NCBI RefSeq assembly: GCF_030499515.1
Contig: NZ_JASTWJ010000001.1
Location: 10,086,001 to 10,150,000, forward strand
Reading direction: 5' to 3'
DNA: 64,000 nucleotides
DNA from: Streptomyces sp. DT2A-34
GTDB lineage: Bacteria > Actinomycetota > Actinomycetes > Streptomycetales > Streptomycetaceae
The translations under genes and the position numbers were made by a program. Positions 34,686-46,600 of the stretch are shown here, one piece after another (position 1 is the stretch's first letter; each line of letters opens with the position of its first letter). The notes beneath the pieces are model-generated. The model saw only the letters and a list, made by a program, of their open reading frames with translations. It was not told the origin of the DNA and ran no database searches.

Positions 34686-37600
34686 ATGCCTGCTCACGAG
34701 TCCCCCAAGCAGTCCGCCGAGCCGTCCCTCACGACACCGCGGGACGTGCGGGCCTGGCTGGAGTCGGCCGTCGCCGAGGCGGCCGGGCTCGACCCGACGG
34801 CCGTCGACCCGCACCGGCCTATCGCCGAACTCGCACTGGGGTCACGGCAGTTGGTGACACTCGCCGCCGAGCTGTCGGCGCTGACCGGCCGGGCCCTGGA
34901 CCCGTCCCTCGTCTTCAACCACCCGACCGTCGCGGCGCTCGCCGAGGCGGTGTTCGACGAGGGGGTCTTCGGTGAGGCGGTCCTCGGCGAGGCGCCCGCT
35001 CGTACCCCGGCAGCGGTCCCGGCTCCGCACGGCACGCCCACCCGGGCCGACGACGACATCGCGATCATCTCCATGGCCTGCCGCTTCCCGGGCGGCGCCG
35101 ACGACCCCGAGGCGCTGTGGCGGCTGCTGGCGGCCGGCGAGGACGTCATCACCGAGGTGCCGGCGGGCCGTTGGGACACACAAGGTCTGCACGATCCCGA
35201 CCCGGAGGCCACCGGCAAGGCCTACTCCCTGCGCGGCGGCTACCTCTCCGGCATCGACCGCTTCGACGCGAGCTTCTTCGGGATCTCGCCGCGCGAGGCG
35301 GCGGCCATGGACCCCCAGCAACGGCTGCTCCTGCAGACAGCCTGGGAGACGACCGAACGCGCCGGGATCGTTCCGGACACGCTGAACGGCAGCTCCACCG
35401 GCGTCTACGTCGGCCTGTACGACAGCGGATACCTGGCCTCGGCCGCCCTGGACCAGCTCGACGGGCACGTCGGCACCGGCTCGGCGAGCAGCGTGGCGTC
35501 CGGCCGTATCGCCTACACCCTCGGCCTTCAGGGCCCGGCGGTCACCGTCGACACCGCCTGTTCGTCCTCCCTGGTCGCCCTGCACTTGGCCGCACGAGCA
35601 CTGGCGGGCGGTGAGTGCGACCTCGCGCTGGCGGGCGGCGCGACGCTGCTGGTGACGCCGCGTGGACACGTCGAGTTCAGCAGACTGCGCGGGCTGTCGC
35701 CGTCCGGGCGGTGCAGCCCGTTCTCGGCCGACGCGGACGGCGTGGTGTGGGCCGAGGGCTGCGGCATGGTGCTGCTGAAGCGGCTGGCGGACGCACGCCG
35801 CGACGGTGACCGGATCCTCGCGGTCGTCAAGGGGTCGGCGATCAATCAGGACGGCCGCAGCCAGGGCCTCAGCGCCCCCAACGGCCCTGCCCAGGAATGG
35901 GCGTTGCGCGCCGCCCTCGCCGCCGCCGGGCTCCGGCCGCACGACCTGGACCACATCGAGGCGCATGGCACCGGCACCCGGCTCGGTGATCCCATCGAGG
36001 GGCGAGCCCTGGCCGCCGTCTTCGGCCCCGACCGTCCCGCCGACCGCCCCCTCGGCGTGGGCTCGCTGAAGTCCAACCTCGGCCACACCCAGGCCGCCGC
36101 GGGCATCGCCGGCGTCATCAAGACCGTCCTGGCCCTGTGCCATGAACGGATACCGGCGTCCCTGCACGCCGACACCCCGACCGAGCACATCGACTGGGCA
36201 CACAGCGGTCTGCGTGTACTGGCCGAGGCTCAGGCCTGGCCACGGGACCCCGAGCGGGTGCGGCGCGCCGGAGTGAGCGCGTTCGGGATCAGCGGCACGA
36301 ACGCCCATGTGGTGCTGGAGGAAGCTCCCGAGGAGCAGACACAGTCGCCCGGCGACCTCCCGGGTGTGACCCTCTTCCCGCTCTCCGCCCGCACCCTGCC
36401 CGCACTTCGGGCACAGGCCGGCCGACTCCTCGAAACCCTTGAGCGACAGCCCGAGTTGCCGCTCACCGCCGTGGCGGCGACCCTGGTCCACCACCGCACC
36501 CACTTCGAGCACCGAGCCGTCGTCCGGGCGAGCGACCGCGCCCAACTGCTCACCGCCCTGCGCGCACTCACCGAGACCCGACCCGACGCCGACGCCGTCA
36601 CGGACCTGATCGCCAGCCCCCAACAGGCGGTAGCCACAGGCAAGTTGGCGTTCGTCTTCCCCGGGCAAGGAGCCCAGTGGGCCGGCATGGCGCGCGATCT
36701 GCTCGACCGGGACCCGGTGTTCGCCGACGAGCTCGACCGCTGCGACGCCGCCCTGCGCCCGTTCACCGACTGGTCCGTGACATCCGTCCTGCGCGGCGAC
36801 CCCGGCGCCCCTGCCCTGGACCGCGTCGACGTCGTCCAGCCGGTGCTCTTCGCCGTGATGGTGTCGCTCGCCGCCGTATGGCGCGCTCGCGGCATCCGGC
36901 CGGACGCCGTCGTCGGACACAGCCAGGGCGAGGTCGCCGCCGCCTGCGTCGCCGGGGCGCTCAGCCTCAACGACGCGGCAGCGGTGGTCGCCCTGCGCAG
37001 CCAGGCCCTGACCGCACTGTCCGGCACCGGCACGATGGCCGTCGTCGCCCTGCCGCACACCGAGGTCGAGGCCCGACTCGCCGACCACGGCGGCCGGATC
37101 GGTGTCGCCGCCGTCAACAGCGGCCGCTCGACGGTGATCGCGGGCGACGTGGAGGCGGTGGAAGTCCTGCTCGCCGAACTCGACCGACAGCAGGTCTTCG
37201 CCCGCCGCCTCGACGTCGACTACGCCTCCCACAGCGCCCGGGTCGAGCCCGTCCGCGCCACGATCCTCGACGAACTCGACGGAGTCACCACCCACCCCAC
37301 CTCCGTCGCCTGGTACTCCACGGTCACGGCCGAGCCGGTCACCGAGGAACTCGAAGCCGACTACTGGTACACCAACCTGCGCGAACCCGTCCGCTTCGCA
37401 CCCACCGTCGAGCGCATGACCGCCGACGGCTACCGCTACTTCGTGGAACTCGGCCCGCACCCCTCTCTCCTCACCGCCCTGCACACCATCGACGAGGACC
37501 TGGTCGCGATCGGATCCCTCCGCCGTGACGAGGACGGCCCCGCCTGCCTGGACCGCGCCGCAGCCGAACTCCACGTCCACGGACGGAAGATCGACTGGCA

Positions 37601-40600
37601 CCGCCTGGTCCCGCGCACCACCCCCGCGGACCTGCCGACCTACGCCTGGGACGCACAACGCCACTGGATCGAGCCCGCCGCCTCCGCCACCGCCCCCGGC
37701 TTCTTCGACCACGCTGCCCACCCGTTGCTCGGCATCCAGCTCCAGTCGGCGGACGAGACCCGCTGGACCTTCCGCAACGAGTGGTCCCCGGCCACCGCCG
37801 ACTGGCTGCCCGACCACACCGTCTTCGGCCGGACCGTAGTCTCGGGCACCACCCTGATGGAACTCTGCCGCGCCGCCCTCGCCGTGGCCCGCCCGGACAC
37901 CCCGGCCGACGTCACCGACCTGCTCCTCCTGGCCCCCCTCACCCTGCCCGGCACCGGCACGGTCGAAGTGTCCGTAGAGGTGGTGACCGCCGGGACCGTC
38001 GCCGAGATCACGGTCCACAGCCGCCCCCGCGGCCAGGAGCCTGCGGACTGGACCCTGCACGCCACCGCGTCCGCCGCCGAGTCGAGTACCCTGCCGGCCG
38101 ATCGGCCTCCGATGTGGCCCGAGCCGGCCGAACCGGCCTGGGACGAGGGCACCTACGATCGCCTGACCGGACTCGGCCTCGGCTACGGCCCCGCCTTCCA
38201 GGGCGTACGACAGGCCGCCGCGACCGGCGACGCAACCGTGCTGGCCCGCCTCTCCCTGCCGCCCATGGCCCGCGACACGGCCGACCCCTACCCGGTGCAC
38301 CCGGCGCTCCTGGACGCCGCCCTCCACGTGGCCGCCGCCCTCGACTCCGGCGACCGGCGGGTCCTGCTGCCGGTCGCGGTGGCCCGTTGTGTCCTGCCGC
38401 CCGGCGGCGCGACGGACCTGACCGCGTGCGTACGGCGAACCGGCGGCTCCGGCATGGACCTCACCCTGGACGTCAGCCTGTGGGACACCGACGGTTTCCC
38501 GGCGGGGCGCCTGGAGGGCGTACGCCTGCGGGCCGCGAACCCGGCCGACCTGAGCAGCGGCTCGCGGAACGGCCGACACCTGTACGAGATGGCGTGGACG
38601 GCCGTACCGGAGGAGCCGGCCGGGACACCCGGCTCAGTGTGGGCCGTGTACGGCGACCCGTCCGACCCCGCAGTGGCGGCGGCCCAGCGCGACCTGCGCG
38701 CGGCGGGCGTCCAGGTCGCCGACGAGGGCGCCGACATCGTCGTACGATTCTGGCCAATGACGGCGACTGACGCCGAACCAGCCGCCACCGCCCACGAGTT
38801 GGCGACCACGGCCCTGGCTGAACTGCGGGCGCTGATCTCCCTCCCACCCGACAAGGCGCCCACCCGCACCATCTGGGTTACGCGCGGTGCGATCGCAGCC
38901 GCTGAGGGGGACGCCGTCGCGGGCCTCGCCCAGTCGGTGTTGTGGGGTCTGGTGCGCAGCGCCCGCACCGAACACCCGGACCTCGGACTGACACTGCTCG
39001 ACCTAGACCTAGAGCTAGGCCTTGGCCTCGACGGTGGCGGCGACGAGCCGCCACTGCTCTCCGCCCTCACCCACGCCGACGAGCCGGAACTCGCCCTACG
39101 GGGCGGCGAGTTGCTCGCCCCGCGCCTGATACGGGCCCGCCCAGCACCACCCGACCGCCCCGCCCCGATCCCCACCGACGGCACCGTGCTGATCACCGGC
39201 GGACTCGGCGCGGTAGGCCGCAACATCGCCCGTCTGCTCGCCGAGAACGGCGTCCCGCGCCTGCTGCTGACCTCCCGTCAGGGCGCCGAAGACCCCCGCG
39301 CGTCCGAAGTCACCGGCGAGCTGACAGCGCTGGGCGCCGAAGTCGAGGTCGCAGCGTGCGACGTCGCGGACGCGGCCGCGGTGGCGGACGTACTGGCCCG
39401 TATCGGCGACGACTCGCCCCTGCGCGGCGTCGTCCACTGCGCCGGAGTCCTCGCCGACGGCGTGGTCGCCGAGCTGACCCCCGAACGCCTCGCGCAGGTG
39501 CTGCGCCCCAAGGTCGACGGCGCCGTCCACCTGCACCGGCTCACCGCCGACCGCCCGCTCGACCTCTTCCTGCTGGTCTCCTCGGCCGCGGGAGTCGTCG
39601 GCAACGCGGGCCAGGCCAACTACGCGGCCGCCAACGTCTTCCTCGACCAACTCGCCCACCACCGACGCGCCTTGGGGCTGCAGGGCCTGTCCGTGTCCTT
39701 CGGCGCCTGGGCGGGGGAGGGGCTGGCCGCCGACCACGCCGACCTGGAGCGGATGGCCCGCCTCGGCCACCGCGCCCTCACCCCGGACCAGGGCCGCGAG
39801 CTGACCGAGCTGTCCCTGCGGCGCGACACCGCGCACCTGGTCGCCTGGCCTCTGGACCTGCCCCGGTTGCGAGCCGCCGCACCGGCGGGCGCACTGTGGC
39901 GTTCCCTGCTCCCCGCGCCTCGCCCCGACCGGGCCGGCAGCCACACTTTGGCGGACCGGCTGTCCCGGCTGCCGGAGCCCGAACGCGCCGCACGCGTCCT
40001 CGCCCTCGTCCGCGAGGAGGCCGCCCATGCGCTCGGCCTGCGCTCGACCGAATCCGTCCGCCCCGACCAGCCGCTGCGCGACCTCGGCATGGACTCGGTG
40101 ACGGCGGTCGACCTGCGCAACCGCATCAGCACCCGCATCGGCGCCAAACTCCCCGCCACTCTCCTCTTCGACCACCCCACGCCCACCCGCCTCGCCGAGT
40201 ACCTGCTGGCCGGTGCCCTGGCGGCAACAGGACGGACGAGTCACCAGGCCTCGCCCACGCCCACGCCCGCACGTCAGTCGGACGAGGCGGTGGCCCTCGT
40301 CGCCATGGCATGCCGTCTGCCCGGCGGAGTGAGGGACCCCGAGGGGCTGTGGCGGCTGGTCGAGGAGGGGCGGGACGCCGTCGGACCGTTCCCCGCGCGG
40401 CGGTGGGACGTGGAGTCGCTGTACGACCCCGACCCGGACGCCGTCGGCAAGTCCTACGCCCGCGAGGGCGGCTTCCTCGACGACATCGAGTCCTTCGACG
40501 CGGGCTTCTTCGGCATCACCCCGAAGGAGGCGGCGGCCATGGACCCGCAGCAGCGACTGCTGCTGGAGACGGCCTGGGAGTCGCTGGAGCGCGCCGGAAT

Positions 40601-43600
40601 CGTGCCCGGCGATCTGACGGGCAGCACCACCGGCGGCGTGTACGTCGGGATGTTCGGCAGCGACTACCTGTCCGGCACCCGGCTCGACCAACTGGACGGC
40701 TACGTCGGCACGGGCTCCGCGCTCAGCGTCGCCTCGGGCCGGCTCGCGTACACGCTCGGGCTGAACGGCCCCGCGCTGACGGTGGACACCGCCTGCTCGT
40801 CGTCGCTGGTGGCCGTGCATCTGGCGGCGCAGGCGCTGCGCGCGGGCGAGTGTGATCTGGCGCTCGCCGGCGGCGTCACCCTGATGGTCACGCCGCAGAC
40901 CTTCGTCGAGTTCAGCCGGCTGCGCGGCCTGTCCCCGACGGGCCGCTGCCGCTCCTTCTCCGACGCCGCCGACGGCGCGATCTGGGCCGAGGGCGCCGGC
41001 ATGGTCGTACTGAAACGGCTGAGCGACGCCCGACGCGACGGCGACCGGGTCCTGGCCGTGCTGCGCGGCACCGCCGTCAACCAGGACGGCCGCAGCCAGG
41101 GCCTGTCCGCGCCGAACGGCCCCGCGCAGGAGCAGGTGATCCGCCGCGCGTTGGAGCAGTCCGGACTCCGGCCCGCCGACATCGACCACGTGGAGGCACA
41201 CGGCACGGGCACGACCCTGGGCGACCCGATCGAGGCGAACGCCCTCGCGGAGGTCTTCGGCGCCTCCCGACCCGAAGGCCGCCCGCTCCACCTGGGTTCG
41301 CTGAAGTCCAACATCGGGCACGCCCAGGCGGCTTCGGGCGTGGTCGGCCTGATCAAGGTCGTGCAGTCACTGCGCAACGAAATCCTCCCGCGCACCCTGC
41401 ACGCCGACACGCCCAGCCGTCACGTCGACTGGGCGGACAGCGGGCTGCACGTACTGAGGGAGTCGGTGCCCTGGCCCGCGTCTGCGCGGCGGGTGCGACG
41501 TGCGGGTGTGAGCGCCTTCGGGATCAGCGGAACGAACGCGCACGTGATCGTCGAGGAGGCCCTGGAGCCGGAGTCCGAGCCCCGGTCGCCGGAACCCGAA
41601 CTCCCGGCGGGCAAGCGCCTGTTCGTCCTCTCCGGCCGCAGCGAGGAGGGTCTGCGCGGACAGGCCGCGGCGCTGGCCCGCCACCTTTCCGAGAGCGGCA
41701 ACGCTCAGGACGCCGATGCCGCGCTGCCCGACATCGCCCACACCCTGGCCCGCCACCGCAGCCACTTCGAGCGGCGCGTGGCGGTGCTCGCCGAGGACAG
41801 CAAGGAACTGCGGGCCGTACTCGGTGAGTTGGCGGCCGGCCGGGTGCCGCTGCCACCGCTGCGGGAGGAGCGGACGGGCAAGGTCGCCTTCGTCCACGCC
41901 GGACACGGGGGCCAGTGGCCCGGCATGGGCCTGGATCTGATGACCGAGTCGGAGGCGTTCCGCGAGGAGCTGACCCGGATCGACGACGCGGTGGAGCGGC
42001 ACGTCGGCTGGTCGGTCCTCAACGCGCTGCGGGCACCGGAGGAGTTCTCTCCCCTGGAGCGGACCGAGTATCTGCAGCCGGCGCTGTTCGCGGTGAACGC
42101 CGCCCTGACCGCCGCCTGGCGCTCGCTCGGCATCACCCCGGACGCCGTGACCGGCCACAGCCTCGGCGAGATCGCCGCCGCCTACAGTGCGGGCGCCCTC
42201 ACCCTGGACGACGCCGTCACCGTGGTGACCGGGCGCGCCCAGGCGGTCGTACCGGTCGCGGGCAAGGGCGGCATGCTGTCCCTGGACCTGCCGCGCCCGC
42301 GCGTCGAGGAACTGCTCGCGCCGTACGCGGGCCGGCTGTTCGTCGCCGCCGTCAACAGCCCGCACTCCACGGCCGTCTCCGGTGACAGCGACACACTGGC
42401 CGACCTGCGCCGGAGCCTCGACGAGCAGGGGATCCGGGCCCGGTCGCTGTCGACGCCGTTCGCCTCGCACACCCCTCTCATGGCGCCGCTCCGCGCGGAG
42501 CTGCTCGACCGCTTCTCCGGCATCCGGGGCACGCGGCCTGCGACTGCGCTGTACTCGACGGTGCTGGCGGAGCCCGTGCCCGGAGACCGCCTGGACCCCG
42601 CGTACTGGTACGCCAACCTCAGCGAGCCCGTCCGCTTCGCGGAGACGATCCGGCGCATGCTGGACGACGGCTACCGCTACTTCGTCGAGCTGAGCCCGCA
42701 CCCCTCGCTCGGTCCGTCCATCGAGGCGGTGGCGGCCGACGCCGGAATCGACGCGGTGAGCGTGGGCTCGCTGCGTCGGCAGCAGGGCGGACGGGACGTA
42801 CTGCTGCGCGGGCTGGGGGAGTTGTACACGGCCGGTCACACGCCCGACTGGGCGACGCTGTTCCCGGCGGGCCGCCGGGTCGACCTGCCGACCTACGCCT
42901 TCGCCCGCGAACGCCACTGGCTCGCGCCCGCACCGGCCACCGCGACCGGCGCCTCACCCCTCCTCGGCACACACGTCGAGGCCAGCGACGAGGCCGACCG
43001 GCACATCTTCCAGAGCGAGGTGGACCTGCGCGACAGCCGCTTCGCCTATCTGGCCGACCACCGGGTCACCGGCGAGGTGTGGCTGCCCGGCGCCGCCTTC
43101 CTCGACATGGCACTGGAGGCCGCCTCGGCGGTACAAGGCGGCGGCGAGGTACGGCTCGCCGACGTCAGGTTCGTCCAGCCGCTCCGCCTCGACGAGTCCC
43201 GGCCGGCCCGGCTGCAACTGGTCCTGCGCCCCGCCGCCGACGGATTCCGGGACTTCACCATCGCTTCGGCGCCCACCGGCGGCGGACAGCGCGCACGCTG
43301 GGAACACCACGTCGACGGACGCATCGCGGTCACCCCCGCCGCACCCACCACCGCCGAGCCGGGCGAGCCGCTCGCCATGCTGCGCGCACGGTGCACCGAA
43401 CAGGTCGACCTCCCGTCCGTCTACGGCGCCCTCGCCGCCCTCGGCATCGACTACGGCCCCGCCTTCCGGGGCCTGGAGTCGGGCCACCGCACCCGCTCCA
43501 CCGCCCTCGCCCGACTGGCCGACCGGCCCGCCGCCGGTCATCTCCTGCACCCGGCCGTCCTCGACGCCGCCTTCCACACGGCCGCACTGCCCGGCAACGC

Positions 43601-46600
43601 GCCCCAGGGACGGGCGTTCGTCCCCGCCGGGGTCGGACGGCTCCGCCACACCGGCCTGCGCACCAGCCCCGCGTGGGTCACATGCGAGCTGCGATCCGTG
43701 TCCGGCGACACCGCGACACTGGACCTTCGGCTGTACGACGAGAAGGACCAACTGCTCCTGGCAGTCGAGGAGTTCGAACTCGCCGCGCTCTCACCCCTCG
43801 ACGGAGCACTGTTCGAGACCCGCTGGCGGCACCGCCCGATCGCCAACGAGCCGCCCGCACGGGGGAGTTGGCTGATCCTGGCCGACGATTCGGGTGTGGC
43901 CGCTGAACTAGTCGAGCGGCTGGGCACCTCGGTGCCGTATGTGATCGCCCGCAGGGGTGAGGAGTTCGCCGCCGAGGGCCCCGGCCGCTACGTCCTCGAC
44001 CCGGCCGACCCGCAGCACCTGGCCCGCCTCCTCGACCAGGCCTTCGCCACCGAACCGCCCGAGCGTGTAGTGCAGTTGTCCGCACTCGACGCGCCCGCGA
44101 TCGAGGACGCGCAAACGGCCGAGGAGGCGGCGCGGCTGTGCTGCCTGAGCACCCTCCACCTGGTGCGCACGCTCGCCGACCGGACGCCGGCTCCGGCGCC
44201 CCGCCTCTTCGTCGTCGCGCGGGGCAGCCAGGCAGCCGCTGCCACCGCTACCACAGGTGACAGCGGTGTCACTGGCGACACCGGGGACAGCACGCAGGTG
44301 ACGAACCCTCAGCAAGCGCTCGCCTGGGGCTTCGGCCTCGCGGTGGCGCAGGAGCACCCGGAACTGAGGACCACCCTCGTCGACCTCCCGCCCACGGGAG
44401 GCACCGGCGCCCTGTGGACCCAGCTGCGGCACGCCGACGACGAACGGCTCGTCGCGCTGCGCGGCGCCGGACGGCTCGTGCCCCGTCTGACCCGCACCCG
44501 CCCGGACGACGGCGGTCACGGCGCCATCGTCCCGGACGGCGTGTACCTGATCACCGGTGGCCTGGGCGGCCTCGGACGTGTCGTCGCCGAGCGGCTGGTC
44601 CGGCGCGGCGCCCGTCGACTGGCCCTGATGAGCCGCAGCGGGCCCGCCGCGGACGCCTCGGGCTGGATCCGGGATCTCCAAGAGCGCGGCGTGACCGTGC
44701 ACTCGGCGCGCGCGGACGTCGCCGACCGCGACGGCCTCACCGCCGCCCTGGACGCCGTACGGCACGAACTCGGCCCGATCACCGGCGTCGTCCACGCGGC
44801 CGGTGTCCTCGACGACGCCACGATCGCCAACCTGACCGACGAGCGCGTCCTGCGTGTCCTCGCCCCCAAGGTCCTCGGCACCACCCTGCTCACCGAACTG
44901 ACCCCGGACGCAAAGGACTTCGTCCTGTTCGCTTCGGCGGCCGGCCTGCTCGGCTCGGCCGGTCAGAGCCCGTACTCGGCGGCGAACGCCTTCCTCGACG
45001 CCTGGGCCCACCACCTCTCCCGCACGGACCGCCGGGCGCTGAGCCTGGACTGGGGCGCCTGGTCGGGCGTGGGCATGGTGTCGGAGTCCGGCGTCCGCGA
45101 GGCCCGGACGGCCCGCTCGGGCCTGGTCGCCTTCTCCGCACAGGACGGCGGCGAACTCTTCGACCGCGTCCTGACCACGGCCCGCCGCCAGCTCGCCCCC
45201 CTTGCCCTGGACGGGGAGATGCTGGCCCTCGACCCCGACGCGGCCCGTACCCGCCCGATCCTGGCCGACCTGATCACCGCCCCCACGGGCACGCCCGGCA
45301 CGGACGACCTCGTCAAGAAGGTGTTCGCGGCGACGACCGACACCGAGCGGGCCGTACGCCTGGAGGCCTACGTACGCGCCCGGGCCGGTGAGGTGTCCGG
45401 CGGCGCGGTCCAGGTCTCCGCCACCACGGCCCTGAAGGAACTCGGCCTCGACTCCCTCATGCTCGTACGGTTGCGGAACGCCTTCGCCCGCGAACTCGGC
45501 GTCGAACTCCCCACCGCCACCGTCTTCTCGGCCGCCGACATCCGCGGCCTCGCCCAAACCCTGGGAACGGCGCTTCCCGAACGGTCGACAGCAACCCAGG
45601 AGGAGCCGGAGCGCGCGCCCGAGGCCCCGGAGACCGCACTGCGCCCAGCGACCCGCGACGTCGTCCGACTCCTGCGCAGCGCCCAGCCCGACATGCCGGA
45701 CGCGGCCCACGCCGTCGGCCTCGCCGTACGCCTCACCACGCCGACCACCCGCGAGACCCTCACCGGCATCCTCACCCGCCTCACCGCCCGGCACGCGGCC
45801 CTGCGCACCGCCATCGTCACCGCCGACGCAGGCGGACGGCAGCTGAGGGTGGACCGCGAACTGCCGGAACCGCTGCTGCGATGGACGGTCGTCCCGGCGG
45901 ACACCGCCCCTGAAGCCGCCGACCGGCTGCGCGAGCTGCTGGAGCCGCCGTTCGACCTGACTGTCGCGCCCCTGTGGCGCTTCGAGCTGCTGGACGGCGG
46001 CGAGCGCGGCCAGATCCTGGTATACGGCGCCCACCACGCCGTCAGTGATCTGCAGTCGCTGCTGCTGGTCGCGGGCGAGATCGACGCCGAACTGTCCGGC
46101 GACACCCTCGGTGACACCGTCACCAACCGGGACATCGACCTTCTGATCGAGGCGCAGCGGACCGACGAGCAGGGCACCGGGCAAGCCGATGGGCGGTCCA
46201 CCGAGCAGGCCAACAGGCGCACCGACGCGGGCGATTGGCGCGAGGCGTTCCAGGGCAGCGCCCGTCTCGACCTGACCCTGAGCCGACCCCGCCCGCAGAC
46301 CCGCTCGTACCGCGCCGGCAGCGTCACCGTGCCGATCCCCGACGGCCTCATGGACCGGATCTCGGCCACCGCGAGCCGCCTGGCCGTGACCCCGGCCGCG
46401 TTCTGCCTGGGCACCCTGACCGTCCTGCTGGCCAGGAAGCGCGAGCGCGAACGCTTCGTCCTCGCCGTGCCCGTGGACACCCGCATCCACGCCGACGCCT
46501 ACGACGCGGTGGGCTTCTTCGGTGTGCCGGTGCCGTTCCCCGCCGAGGCCCGCGCGGGGGAGCGGATCGCGGAGGTGCTGCGCCGCACCGACGGGCGGCT

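Noticed and set aside
34842..38579. 1245-residue open frame antisense to the first PKS module
   Set aside because: Product of GC-rich third positions of the PKS read backwards. It is repetitive Gly/Ala/Arg/Val sequence without motifs and lies wholly opposite KS1-AT1-DH1.
44230..44300. GD-x-G-x-TGD repeat-like stretch in the linker before KR2, considered as a tandem repeat
   Set aside because: Units are degenerate at DNA level; ordinary low-complexity linker.
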